Below the pieces are notes generated by a model, which was not told the origin of the DNA, ran no database searches, and saw nothing but the letters and a program-made list of their open reading frames with translations. A DNA stretch of 64,000 bases from Meloidogyne chitwoodi (lineage: Eukaryota; Nematoda; Chromadorea; Rhabditida; Meloidogynidae), in the NCBI GenBank assembly GCA_015183035.1, contig JACZZP010000014.1, positions 682,001 through 746,000 on the forward strand, read 5' to 3'. Shown piece after piece: positions 1-12,967 of the stretch; the first letter of the stretch is position 1; every line of letters begins with the position of its first letter. The translations under genes were made by a program, and so were the position numbers.

Positions 1-721
1 AGCAATTTGTGTGACTAATGCGCTGTGGACACGACCGTCAGAACGTCGAATATTGACATTCATACCAACCGCAAGCTTATCGATATCTAAAAAAAATTTT
101 TAATGATTCTAATTTATTACCTTGAATTCTATTTGTCTGTTGAGAGTTGCCAATATCTTCATTAATTCCCTTTTGTTCAAGCTTAGCTGTTCTTTTTATC
201 ACTTTTTTATCAAAATATCCCGCGTCTTCAAAATTAATTTTCATTGGTGCAACTGGGAAACTTTTTTGTCGATTATTTTTTGGTGTTGGTTCCTGAAGAG
301 AAAGACCAACATTCCCATTTCTTAATTTATTTATTAAATAGTAAACAAAAATGTTCAAAAACCTTTTATTAGTCTTTAATTTTGACTCTAATAGAGTAGA
401 AGTCGTTGTTCTTTTTTTCTCTGTAATTGGTTTTACAACATCTCCATTAGTTGCTGATGTCACTGATAGATTTGAGCTTGGGTGAAAAATAAGCGGATTG
501 TGTTTGACTAGAGCATTAAAATCCACTTCTTTTCCTTTTGTTTCACCCTAAATTTTAAAATATTTGATAAATGAAATTAATATAAAATAAAAAAAAACCT
601 TCTCAAACCATTCAACTGAAACACTTGAATTTGTATGATTTACTTGACAAACAATTGCACCATGGACGCGTCCATCTGATCGGATTATTTCTACATGCAT
701 TCCTTCGGTTAGCTTGTCCAT
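1..721 (-). CDS. klp-7: Kinesin-13 (KIF2/MCAK/KLP-7-like), N-terminal part, runs off window
   Basis: Kinesin-13 proteins are microtubule-depolymerising motors; only the N-terminal, non-motor part lies here. Three exons are read on the minus strand: 721-599 (starting at ATG 721, just after a TTTTTATCTTAATAG acceptor), 547-121 and 86-1. Exon 1 encodes MDKLTEGMHVEIIRSDGRVH..., followed by ...VSVEWFEK and, in exon 2, GETKGKEVDFNALVKHNP. This matches the start of KIF2A/MCAK (EGMYVEIKRSDGRVH..., VEWIENGDTKGKEID). Exon 3 unexpectedly encodes a second copy of the same module (DKLAVGMNVNIRRSDGRVHS), in frame with exon 2. A 42-45 nt in-frame stretch inside exon 2 (about 315-357) looks like a retained intron. 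The motor domain would lie beyond base 1. Family assignment is confident from the module; the repeat architecture is a reading from splice signals only. Confidence 0.75.
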
Positions 722-1478
722 CTATTAAGATAAAAATTAAAGACAGGAACAGTTGAGTGGAAAGAGCGGCAATCAATCTGGGTCCCGTCGAAAAAAATTC
801 AACAAATCTGAAAACATGTTTCTAGGACTAATTTTTGGCGATAATCACAGATCTGAATTCTGATTTTGTCTAACACTTGATTTTATCCATGATTTTTAAT
901 CAAGTTCTTGATCTTTTTTGGAAAACGAAAAAGACATATGTCAGACTTTATTTTGGTCGGAATGTATTTTGTCTGCTGTATTTTTGGACCGTGTGTTGTC
1001 GGACAATGTTTTGTTTCGACTGTATTTTGGAAGATTTGTTTTGCCCCTTACCCGTCGAAATCTTCAGCACCAATAAAAGCTTAAAACTTTCAAATAACAA
1101 AAAAACAAATTTATTTTGGGAAATGAAACGGCCGGATTCCATCCATTTCATTGTAAAACGTGTATGCATTATTTACTACTGTCATATTATTGGATTTAGT
1201 ATAAATCCTTTCTCTTATTAACGTAGATCGCTATTTTATTTTTGCCATCCCATTCAAGATTATTTTTCAAAAAACTAAATTGGCCCTTAAAATGCAAAAA
1301 AATATACTAAAAACTTAAAAAATACGCTATACATAATTATTTTTCCCCACCACTTCCACATTTTAAATTTTTTTTCATATCTACAACATAAGATGCTATA
1401 AAAGCTTATTTTTATTTTGTTAGCTTAACAGCATAATATAATCAGCGGATTTTTCACATAAAAAGTTTAAGAGCAACA
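722..1478. other. Intergenic; no gene seen apart from a repeat fragment
   Basis: This is the divergent spacer between the kinesin-13 start (721, minus) and the small membrane-protein gene (1479, plus), so it should hold both promoters. Open frames at 877-1221 (plus) and 948-1169 (minus) overlap, have no recognisable domain and show no splice-consistent continuation; I do not call them genes. Bases 768 to about 915 are a transposon end listed separately. Confidence 0.5.
768..915. mobile_element. Solo end of a palindromic MITE family
   Basis: Begins GGCAATCAATCTGGGTCCCG and runs into TTTTGTCTAACACTTGATTTTATCCATGATTTTTAATCAA. The same order of motifs occurs in the full palindromic element at 28522-29127 and, inverted, at 28040-28185 (including the shared AGAAACATGTTTTT-like segment). 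No second end or target duplication is visible here, so it is a decayed or partial copy. Confidence 0.6.
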
Positions 1479-2168
1479 ATGGCAGAATCGATATCAGGGA
1501 AAAAAGAAGAACCGGCTCTTTATGATGATCCATCGGTATTCGTCTCAGTAAGAGCAGTACAAAGTAAACGAACATCAGAAAGTGAAGAGAATTCTCGGCT
1601 CCGTTCAGAGGAAACACAAAAGGATGGATATGAAGCAATTGGCAATTTGGATACTACTTCCTCATTGATGAACTCTATTAGTAGTCTAACAATCTTATAA
1701 AATAAATTTTTACTTTTTTATAGATAAAAAGAAATCAAAGACAGATCAAGGAAAAAGCAGGAATAAATCAAAGAAAGGTCAGTGCTTGAAAAATTCTCAA
1801 GAGTTATTAAATTTAATTTTCAGGAAAAGGGAAGGAAGAAATCTCTGCTAAAACTGCTATACCCGGTCATAATGAAGAGATGGAGGAGGAAACATCAGAT
1901 GAGGATGAAGAAGAAATTAAAACTGCCAAATCAAGGACAAAATCAAAGAAAAAAGATCTTTCGGAAAAGAAGTCCCACAAACAGACGAAAAAACGTAAAG
2001 GTTTTCTTTGAAGCCCTTTAAAATAATTATTCAATAATTTTAGGCATAAGGTATAAGCAAAAGTCTAGTAAGCTTTGGATCGCTATAGCGACTGTTTTGA
2101 CATTGGTTTCTCTTATTTTTTGCATCTACGCAAATCTTATGGCTTTTACTACTGTGCTGGATAATTAG
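1479..2168 (+). CDS. Lysine/glutamate-rich protein with C-terminal membrane anchor, unknown function
   Basis: Four exons join in frame: 1479-1680, 1724-1777, 1824-2000 and 2044-2168, giving 185 residues. The first about 140 residues are hydrophilic and charged: MAESISGKKEEPALYDDPSV at the start, then KKKSKTDQGK, an acidic EEMEEETSDEDEEEIK patch and KKRK clusters. Near the C-terminus there is one hydrophobic helix (KLWIAIATVLTLVSLIFCIY) followed by about 11 residues ending TTVLDN. The topology suggests a tail-anchored or single-pass protein with a cytoplasmic, possibly nucleic-acid- or phosphoinositide-binding basic tail; that role is inference. I do not recognise a family. Intron lengths (about 43-46 nt) and phases are consistent throughout (all phase 1), which supports the model. 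Confidence 0.6.
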
Positions 2169-2688
2169 TATAGCCTGAAAACTATCCATGGATGAATATT
2201 TAGGAAACGAGGAATTAGATGGTTATAAAAAAGAATTGTGATAATATTAAATACATATATTTTGTTAATTTAATTCGTATGTTTCTTTACTTGTAAAAAT
2301 TTTGATAATTCTCTTAAGTAAATTTTGTCTCATTCAATTTTTTTCATTAAGTCGCAATACATTTGTCTTACTACAATATCTTTTTCATATTAGTGGTCAC
2401 GTTAAATAGACTCGCGACAAATCGGGCTGTACTCTCTTATTACGGTTAGGGTCATTTGAGTACCGCCATCGAAGTGAAAGCATAAGGCTAAGGGCAACTC
2501 AGCCACCTCGAGCGAAGCAGGCAGCCTGGCTATACTTTCCGGGAGGTTTTTCAAAAGTTAGTTTTTTCATGCTTTATCATTATGTTTTAACATATAACGT
2601 AATCAACAGAAATAAATATCCCGGAAAGTATAGTTTAGCCCACGGCCATTGCTTAGCGAAAAATACTATTTTTTAATTTAGAGTTAAA
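2169..2688. other. Intergenic with a GC-rich island and a 15-bp inverted repeat
   Basis: Between two plus-strand genes. Bases about 2395-2545 are markedly GC-richer than the surroundings and have no long open frame. CTATACTTTCCGGGA at 2530-2544 is exactly complementary to 2619-2633 with a 74-nt spacer. I found no tRNA A/B boxes, no Sm site and no known snRNA core. It could be a small MITE or an unrecognised ncRNA. Confidence 0.4.
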
Positions 2689-5600
2689 ATGCCTTTACCT
2701 GCTTATAGTAAAAATAACCAAGATGGTGGTAGAAGGTCACGAGATATGGATTTAGGCTTTTCAAATGGACATCGTTTTCAGCGATTGCCTTTTGATAGTT
2801 TCGGTCATTCTGAGCCACCGTCCGACCTGAATAATTTATTTAATACAACACAAGATCATCTAATGAATTCATCTAAGGCAAGACAGCGTGAAGATAATGA
2901 TCGACGTGTTGAAGAGCAAGTTCAAGCAAGAATTCGAATTGAGCAGGAAAGAAGTAAGAATGGAATAAAACATGTTACTTTAGATGATGAAAATGATCCA
3001 GATTTTGTTCCAATGGTATTTTTATTTTAGAATCAATAAAATCAATTCTTTAGGGCGATTCCTACTCAGCCTTTGACCATCCGCCCCAGCCTCAGGTTCG
3101 AATTGTTTATGTTGAAAAAAAATCTCGTAAGAGGAAGAAGCGCAAGAGGCGCTCGTCTTCTTCATCTGTAGAATGTGAATATGTTGAAACTGCCAAGCAT
3201 AAAAAACATAAGAAGCGGCGACGTGAGTCCGATTCAGAATCACAAGAAGATGAAAATTCTGAAGGGACTTCTAGACAATTCATGAAAACTTCACAAACTG
3301 TAATTTATAATTAAATTTTTCGTTACTTCTATTTATTATAATGATTATTTCCAATTTTAATAAGTTTATACTTTTAGGAAAATTTTTTTATGTGAGAGGG
3401 ATTATTTGTAATAATTCGTTTCTTTTTATCCTAAATTTTTATACAATTTATTAAATATTTAGGTTTTTGATTCATCACGCAATCCATGGCGTCTTTTACG
3501 GAGGAATGAATATGTTTATAATCCATCGCATATGGTAGTTGATCGCCGTTCAGATCTTGCTAATCTTCAGTATGAACAGCCTTACAGATTTGAAATCGCA
3601 GATTATTTCGTCTTTTTCCCAACAAATGCATCGTTGAATGAGATCCGTGCTGTTTCTGAGGCCTTATTATCTCTTTTATATAAACAAACTGAATTGTTTG
3701 CTTCAAAGAATGAGAAATCTTATGCTGATGTTCATCTTATGAATTGGAACCGACAACCTGTTGAACGTTTCTTTAGACATAATAGTGATCGTACTTTTAC
3801 TGAGTTTGTTGCCTTATCACACCAGCCTCGCAAAAAAGATGATGAAGGGGTTTATTTTTAAGGCTACTAAATGTAATTTGCATTTTCATTTTAGGCATCT
3901 GTTGGACCAATACTTGATCAAGAAGTTGCCAATAGAATTGACATCAATGATTTTGGTCATTTCCTAATAAGTCAAGAAGTAAGCCATGAAGAAGTAGCCA
4001 AATTTGACATTGATGCACAATTCTCTGTTCTGCAAAATGCTGTAAATATAAATCGTCATGATGTTAGATCTTGGTTAGATTTCATCGATCTTCAGGTTGA
4101 TTTTCTACCTTTTATTCATTGAAAATCCAGTAGTATTTACTAAATATTTTAAATTCAGCGTCCATATCATGCCAAAAACGAATGCGGAAATCCAAATGCA
4201 CCTATTCAAAATGAGAAAGCTTACTACGAACGTGTTATGGAAATCATTCGTCGTGCAACTGGATTTAACCAGACGAGTCCCGAAATTCAAATCAAAAAGC
4301 TAAAGGTGATGGAAGGATATTTGGGACGTACTTCAGATGAAGTTAAGAACGAATGGAGTCGTTGTGAGAATCGTTTCATAAACAACTTGAATATGTGGAA
4401 GGATAACCTAAAGATGCGTTTAAATGATCGTACCATATTTTCTTTAAGTCGAATGGTTTGAATCTTACTTTTTTTATTTTCTTAACTGTTAACTTTAGTC
4501 TGCTTCAATCTCGAAGTGTATTGGCAAACTTATTCGAATTAAACTTGGTATTATTCGTAGTCATCCGCCCATGGAGGGAACTAGTGAGTTTCTTGTAGAT
4601 TTACTTGTCTCCTATTGTGCTCTTCTTATAGCTACTGGTTTTATCGACAGAGTATTCTTTTTTACAAGTTTATATGTATTTTTCAAATTTAAGGCGGTTG
4701 TTATGTTGCAAGCATTAGCTGAATTCCACTTTTTCAACCCAATAGATTTGAATGTTGAATTAAACAACGATAATTATGATAAAAAGATTTCACAAAGATG
4801 GGACGAAATGTTACGGAATTTTCGAATTTTCTGGGGAAGTGGATTTTTACGCGTTGGTGATTTGGATGCCAGTGGTTGGTGCAATATTGAACCGATGGAG
4901 TTTGAAGATAATGCTCAGAAAATTGCTTTGACCGTTTATGAAAGTTAGAATTTTTGATCTTTTTTCTTTAAATTTTTTTTCAGATGACATTATTGAAAGT
5001 TATAAATCAAAAATACGTTCGGCAGAGAATGCTGAAGTTGAAGATTTAAAACGACATTCTGTCTCATTTATTGAATCTCGTAGAAGATTAGATAAATTAC
5101 GTGCACGGGTATTTTAAATTATGTTGGAAAGTCCAGATAAACATTAATAATTTTAGTATTATTGGGAACCAGTTCGAATCAAACACGAGGAAGGAAAAGA
5201 TTTGTACGAGGTGATTTTTAAAATATTTTTATTTAATTTATCTATTTATAGTACGATTCTCGCTATGTTTCATTTGACGAAATCAAACCTTTTCTTTTTC
5301 CGATAGAAAGTGATGAACTAGCTCGTGATCTCATTTTCAAATTATTACACTTATTTGGAGTTTTTGTTCCTGGAGTGGTAAATTTTTTATTCTTGAAGGA
5401 TTTCCTTTAATTTTTTAGACACTAAATTCCCAAGGAGATATTTTACGTTCCTTCTCTAGAAAGCTTTTTCCTTCTTTTCATCCAAGTACAATGAAGTTGG
5501 AACGTTTTCCTAATTTCGTTAACAATTTTATCCACCAAATAGCTGAATCAAAACGAATGGATGCACATCGGATTTATCCTGCTCTAGTAACAAAGTAAAT

Positions 5601-7468
5601 TAAACTTTCAATAAATTCTGAACATTTTCCTTTGTTTAAGTATCTCAAATTCTTCGCTTTCACGTGCTGAGAAATCACGTAAACTTAAATTATTCGTTCG
5701 TGAACTTCGGAAGGTAAAGCGTCAGTCGGGTGAACAAATTACAAATGACATTATAGTTCCTGTCTGGATGGTTGCTTTTGAAGAGGTAAATCATTTCATG
5801 AAATTAAATAGGATTAAATTTTAATTTAAAGATTATTGTTTAAATGACATGTGTTATTTAGAATTTAGTTTAAGATACTTTTTACTTTTATAATTTTTCT
5901 CATAAATCATTTTATATGCTGATTTTAGCTTATTTTACTGAAAGAGAATGCTGATGATAACTTTCCAATTGGATTATGTATTAAAGTTCTTTACGAAAAC
6001 TTAGACAAATATGACAAATCCATTTGGGAATTTGGCGATGCAATTGTTTCTTCTAATGATCCTATTGGAAATAAGAGAATGTATCTATTTTATCTTCGCC
6101 TTCTTGTTTTCCTTCTACACAATTTGCCATTTTCTGATGAAGAGATGAGTTACGCTCAAGTTAAAAATATTAAAATTAGCGAGGCTGGTACAGTTCAATT
6201 GTCGACTAAAAAGGAGTTACTTTTAAGTATTTGGTCAACAGGAAAAATTTCTCCGGTTTGTTTTTAGCTTAATGTTCTAGCTAATTTAATGTTGTCTATT
6301 TAAAAAAAGAGGATACATTTTTTAAAATTGTTAACTAATAAACCGAAAATATAAATTGATCTTCAGGTTGAAGGGCATGACGCCAATCTTCATGCAGCTC
6401 GTGATCGTGTCAAAAACATGTTATCGAAAGAAGCCCCAAGAGATCTTGCAGACTTACAGTTCCGTTGGATTGGAAATGAATATGAATTTATTTTTGAAAT
6501 GGCTGCATTATTTTGTTACGAATATCCATTCCGATCAAATGCTCAACGCTACAAATTTTTCCAAGAAGAAAAACCTCTCTTCACATCAACGTTGGCCAAA
6601 TCATTGAGTGACTCTCCAACTGTTCAAGAAGTTAGAGTTGAAGTTTTGAAGGTTTACTAAGTTTATTTAAAATATTATTTTTTTGTTATTTTAAGCATAT
6701 CACACATACTTGTAAGGGATTGGAATGTACTCCTCGAAATTTAATTGAATTGGTTGAAAAACAAGTATTTCGTTTTCCACATAGTATTCTTCTCTTAAAA
6801 ACGCTTCTAGATGTTAATAATAGTATGTATCAACGAAAGTTTCTTTCAAAGAATGTTGGAGGAGGTTTATTTAATATTAAAATAATCTTTAATAAATTGT
6901 TAAAAACAGACAAATTAACTTTACTAATACGTGATTGCGGTCGTTTATATATCGAACGTGCAAAATTTGCCGAGTTTGTTAGAACATTGGGTGATTCATT
7001 CAGTTGGACTTCAAAGGATGTAATAACAATGTTTACTCGTTTGATTGGGATTTGTAAACAAATTGCAGAACGATATAGGTAAAATAATGTCTTCAAATAA
7101 TGTTTTTGTATATTTTTATATTTAGTGATAATTTGATTCCTGATGACTACATTTGGTTTATGCTTATGCGTATAATGATTGATGGGAGGGAGTGCATTAC
7201 TTTCGAAAAAATTGATGAGGTTTTGAATTAATTTAAAATTTAAATTTTTATTTGTATAGAAATTTATATTTTTGTTTTAAAGGTTTTTGCGATCGGTCAA
7301 AAGCTCTGCCCATGGAGTAAAGCATTCCTATTTGAAGCGGCACGAAATAGGCCGGTATATGAGAGTTCTTTTTTAACTTCATTGAATGGAGCAATTGGGA
7401 CACATGGATTGAATAAATATATTTTGGATGCTGAAGTTAGACTCTTAACTATGGAAAATATTATTTAA
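2689..7468 (+). CDS. nrde-2: NRDE-2 (nuclear RNAi/NRDE2 family) protein
   Basis: NRDE2 proteins are nuclear factors that link small-RNA silencing (NRDE-2 in Caenorhabditis elegans) or nuclear RNA decay (with MTR4 in mammals) to nascent transcripts. Seventeen exons give about 1,250 residues: 2689-3015, 3054-3299, 3463-3849, 3895-4095, 4159-4455, 4499-4651, 4694-4943, 4984-5108, 5157-5210, 5252-5377, 5419-5594, 5641-5785, 5929-6255, 6367-6651, 6696-7078, 7126-7219 and 7283-7468. Signs of the family: a basic, RS-like N-terminal segment (KSRKRKKRKRRSSSSS); INRHDVRSWLDFIDLQ (family: NP.D..LWL.F..FQ); SHPPMEGTSEFLVDLL; AVVMLQALAEFHFFNP; FWGSGFLRVGD; VSFDEIKPFLFP; and a HAT-like helical C-terminus ending AEVRLLTMENII. 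About 45 nt in exon 15 (near 6864-6908) may be a further in-frame intron. TVP23 follows 295 bp downstream on the same strand. Confidence 0.88.
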
Positions 7469-7763
7469 TTCGAACTCTAGGATATTTTGATGTTTTTGAA
7501 TTTTTAATAAGATATAATCTTTATTAAATAATTATTTAAAAAATAAATTAAAGGAACATAACATCGAAATTCTGATTTTTTATCTAACAATAAACATTTA
7601 TTTTGTTATAATTTTTAAAAAGGGAAAATAATTAGCTCTATAATTTTTTCTTTTGTATTTAAAGATAAAAGGCTAGATTATTAACTTTCTTATTTTAAAT
7701 GTTATTTTCATATTTTATTTTTTCATTTTTTTTATATTTAAATAGTTCAGTTTTTCTCTTTGT

Positions 7764-8628
<865 letters not shown>

Positions 8629-8831
8629 TTGTATATTTAATTTTTCTTTGACAATCTTTCCCTTTTTTCTTAAAACGACCTTCAATAATTTTTGTGGTAA
8701 TTATCTATTCTGTCTAGTATGTGATTTTAAAACTTATTTTTGAGATTATACATTTATTTAAATGGGAGAAAAACAAAATAATGTGAACAAATAAAGGTTT
8801 AAAAATAATTAAAATTAATACATTTCAACTT

Positions 8832-11018
8832 TTACGGGCATTTTCTTTCAACAATTTGACGTCCACTTTCTTCATATTCTCCTTTTGAGATCCAAAGTTG
8901 TTGAAACGTTCCAAGCGACGATACAATTGATCCACCTATCCAGGCACCAAAACGACGTTCGGCAGATGTAGGTGCAGAAGAGACACGGATTTTTTGTGTC
9001 TATTATTTTGTAAAAGTTTATTTAGGAAAAAAATTTTTTATTTCAAAACTAGATATATGCTTACACTTAAACACTTTTGTGCAAGATCGTGATTTAATCG
9101 ATCAGTAAAACCCATTATGAGAGAATTTCCACCAGTGACCATTAAATTGCTATATAATGACTTAAATTTAAATATTTGTAAATTATTTTTTTCTCTTACT
9201 GGTCGTATTTCTACATCGCACATTCCACAGGACATTAATGCAATTTGTGCAACATTTATTAATGAAGCTCTTTCTTTTTCATTTAAATCTGCATGTTTTA
9301 AATCAAAAAGTGCTTCAGGTATTTTTGCTCTTTCTGCATGAAAATCTCTCAAATAACCACCTGTAAGACAGAAATATTTTTAAATCAACTCGATTGTTTT
9401 TATGACTTTTTACTTAAACTAACCTCTATTAAATTTGTATTTTTTAAAATTATTTACATGGAAATCCGAAACTAACAGCTGGCAATTTGTCCATAAATTC
9501 AACATCTAAAGGTGTTTCACAAAGTTGCATTGTTGAATGAATTAAATCTTCGACTAATTGCTAAAAATTAAATTTAAAAAAATTTTTAATAAAAAAAGAA
9601 ACATTTTCCATAAATTTTTCGTAACTTTTTGTTATTGAAGGAGGAATTTTTCGTGGAGTCCAAATAGGTTCTTCGCCTTCTTTTACTTCCTTCTGAAAAA
9701 ATTTATAAAAAAATATTTTTCTTTAATTAAAGAATTGATTTTCTTTAAAAAATAATTGAGGGGTTCACAGAAATTTCCACAACTAATTTTTTATCCCGAA
9801 TTTTTTCAATTTTTTATTAAAATTATTTTTTTAATATAAAAAATTATACTTTAGAAGCCACTTTATAGTAAGGGACTAACTCTACACCTTCCTTTATTAA
9901 CATTTTTCTACATTGTTCTGCCAGAAAATCACCTCCTACAGGTGAACGTACAACAGCTGAAATGCAAAAAATTAAAAAATTGTTAAAAAATATTTTTAAT
10001 TAACCGTTTGTAATACAATGGCCATCAAAAACAGGAATAGCTGAAGTATGTGTTGCTCCACTATCAACAACAAGTCCAGCAGTTCGTCCACTTGCAAAAC
10101 TTTAAAAGAAAATTACATTTAAATTATTTATGAAAATAATTTATTTTACGCTGCTAAAGCTGCATTTTTAAATAAATAAAATGCTGGAACATTGTATTTT
10201 TCAAATACCAATTCTGCTAATTTTTCACGCTTATCCTTTTTATTCCACTAAATTATTAATTATTAAAAATAATTTTAAAAATTTATTTTAACCGGTGGTT
10301 CAGTAAAAAGAGCAGAATGGTGTTGACTTTCTAAAAAAATTAAATTTTTATTAAGCAATTTTTTTCAATTTTAAGACTTCATAGTTTCCCTTCTAAAAAT
10401 AAACTGAAAAATGAAAGGAAATATGATTTCAAAGATTTTTGTTATAATTCTAAACTCCTATTTATTAAAATATAATTTGGACAAACCTGCAATTAAACAT
10501 TTATCATAGATAAAGTCTAAAACTTTTTCAAAAACATCCCAATCTTCAACTTTAATTTTAAAAATTTATAAAATAAATTATAAATAATTTACTCATTCCA
10601 TCATGCATATAAGAAACAATTTCTGCATTATCTCGTGGAACATTTACTTGAAGAGTTCCAATAAAATATTCAAATTTTTTGCGAATAGAATCATTTCCTT
10701 TTCTTCCAGAGGCAACTTCTTCAATTGTTTCATCAGTAGCTGATTCAGTCACTTCACGAAAACTAACACGAGCAGGAATTTCAAACTAAAAAATAGATCA
10801 TTTTTTTTAGTCAGGAATTGTCTAAAAATCATACCTTAGGAATTTCCTCTCCACCAAAGCCTACTCGAAAACTAAAGATAAATTAAAAAAATAATTTTAA
10901 AGAAAAACCTATGTGACCCTGAATCAAAAACAATTGCTCCAACATCATCTAGATTTAATAAAAAATGAAAAGTAAAATAAATTTTAATAAAACCTCCGCC
11001 ATAAATGCCACCACTCAT
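8832..11018 (-). CDS. swsn-6: Actin-related protein ACTL6/BAF53 (Arp4) subunit of chromatin remodellers
   Basis: ACTL6/Arp4 is a nuclear actin-fold subunit of SWI/SNF and of INO80/NuA4-type complexes. The minus-strand gene starts [31 protein letters not shown] (human [30 protein letters not shown]). It continues with [115 protein letters not shown] and ends VERKCP, the exact C-terminal tripeptide of the family. The nucleotide-pocket motifs (DSG..., DSGATH) are present. Several short AT-rich introns interrupt it. It is head-to-head with the stomatin gene at 11308 and tail-to-tail with TVP23. Confidence 0.92.
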
Positions 11019-11307
11019 TATAATAAAATAAATATAGGTATCTAAATAAAGAAAATAAATTAAAGATAATAAAATATCAAAATTAAACAAATCACAATAG
11101 GAAAAATTAAAAGAAAATATTGAACTCATTGTAAGAAAAATTCAACAGAAAATCAAAAAGATTTTCATAAATCATAACTTCTTTTAAGACAGCGAAATGC
11201 AGGCTTCAACTGGCGATCAAACGGCGTCGTTCAAATGGATCATCCATAACTAAAAATATAAAAGGCGTTTCTTTCTCTCACAAAGAAAAACGAATTTCTG
11301 TAACAAA
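11019..11307. promoter_or_regulatory. Bidirectional promoter interval
   Basis: A 289-bp spacer separates the divergent start codons of the ACTL6-like gene (minus) and a stomatin gene (plus), so both promoters and 5' UTRs must lie here or overlap it. No TATA or other motif can be singled out with confidence. Confidence 0.4.
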
Positions 11308-12773
11308 ATGAGAAGCGTCGTCAGTAGTCCTTCTTTGCCTTCCACTCCTGCTCGTAAGCGCATGAAGTTAAGTTCTTCTAGAGATGCTGAACCTCCTGGG
11401 TAATTTTTAATAAAAATATTTTAAAGTTTATTTTTTTAGTGCTTGCTCTGAATGCTTGGAATGTTTTGTTACCTTTTTGATTATCTTGACCTTTCCAGTT
11501 TCCATCTTCTTTTGCCTTAAAGTATTTTTTTTATTTTTAAAATTAAAAATATTTTGTTTTTAAAGATTGTCAATCAATATGAGCGAGCAGTTATTTTCCG
11601 ACTTGGGCGATTGAGGAAGGGAGGGGCTAGGGGACCTGGTATGTTTTTTGAAAATAATGGTGGAGGAGATAATAAAATATCCTTTACTTTAGGTCTCTTT
11701 TTTGTGATTCCTTGCATCGATGAATACAAAAAAGTTGATTTACGTCTTGTTTCTTACGATGTACCACCACAAGAATTGCTCTCGAAGGATTCAGTGACAG
11801 CCACTGTTGATGCTGTTAGTTTATATTTATTTTGTTTATTAAAAAATAATAGGATTGAGCTCTCCAACTATCCTTTAGTTTAAAATATTCATTTTAATTA
11901 AAGGTTATTTATTTCCGTATTTCGGATGCAACAGTCTCAATTATTAATGTTGAAAACGCAGGAGCTTCTACAAGACTGTTGGCAATGACAACTCTTCGCA
12001 ATGTTCTTGGAACTAAAACTTTGAGTGAAATGCTTTCAGATCGTGATAATATTTCACATCAAATTCAGGTTATTTAAAATATATATTTATTTAAATTATA
12101 TTTTATTTTTAATAAGAGATCTCTAGATGAGGCTACCGATGATTGGGGTGTTAAAGTTGAACGTGTTGAAGTTAAGGATGTTCGTCTTCCCAATTCGATG
12201 CAACGTGCAATGGCTGCAGAGGCTGAGGCAACACGTGAAGCTAAAGCTAAGGTACTAAAAATTAAAAAAATAATTTTATTCATTTAACAGTTAATTGCTG
12301 CTGAGGGAGAACAAAAAGCATCTGTTGCATTGCGTTCTGCTGCACTTGCAATTTCTGATACACCAACAGCACTTCAATTACGATATCTTCAAACATTGGG
12401 AGAAATTAGTGCTGATAATAATTCTACAATTATTTTTCCGTAAATTTTACTTTCCTAAAAAAATTTTTTTTCTTCTTTTAGTTTTCCGGTGGAATTTATG
12501 TCAGTTTTTGGTGGAAAATTCAATCAAAAATCTGTTGAAAGTACTGGACAAACAAGCAAGGAAAGTGTCAAAGAAAGTATCAAAAGGAGTGTCAAGGAAG
12601 GTAGTAAAGATAAGGAAAGGAAAAAGGAAGGTAAAGCTGAGAAGAAGAAGAAGAAGGATGTTAAGAAAGATTCTACTAGTACTGATGATGCTATTGACCG
12701 ATATTTCAAAGAGAGTATTCCAAGAGAGAAGAAGGAAACACCTAAGAAGAAGATATCGCAGGAGAAAAAATAG
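11308..12773 (+). CDS. Stomatin-family protein (MEC-2/UNC-1/STO-like), copy 1
   Basis: Stomatins are hairpin-anchored membrane proteins of the SPFH/PHB superfamily that oligomerise in lipid domains and modulate ion channels. The N-terminus is short and basic ([20 protein letters not shown]). A hydrophobic hairpin follows ([20 protein letters not shown], with the conserved Pro). The PHB domain includes [112 protein letters not shown] and [17 protein letters not shown]. It ends with FPVEFMSVF and a highly charged Lys/Glu-rich tail of about 75 residues (12545-12773) that is not typical of the family. An inverted paralogue lies 194 bp downstream. Last exon starts near 12481. Confidence 0.9.
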
Positions 12774-12967
12774 AAAATATTGATAAATAAAAAAGAATAT
12801 ATTTAAATAAAGTAGGTGTAATTATATCTAAGTATTTATTGTATAATATAAATTTATTTAAATATATTAGATAAATGTAATTTTAAATAATAAAAATCAG
12901 TTTAATCAAAATTCTTTTCATCGATTAGTTACTTTTTTGTTATTTTTTGTTTTGAATTTACTTTTAT

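Noticed and set aside
877..1221. Plus-strand open frame of 114 codons
   Set aside because: No domain, overlaps another open frame on the opposite strand and continues out of a MITE fragment; composition is like the surrounding non-coding DNA.
8826..11120. Ordinary cytoplasmic actin for the minus-strand gene
   Set aside because: The MSGGxYGG start, [10 protein letters not shown] and VERKCP end are specific to ACTL6/BAF53, not to conventional actin.
12295..12783. 162-codon frame rich in Arg/Lys over the stomatin 3' exons
   Set aside because: It is the shifted frame of the stomatin last exons; the stomatin frame has clear homology.
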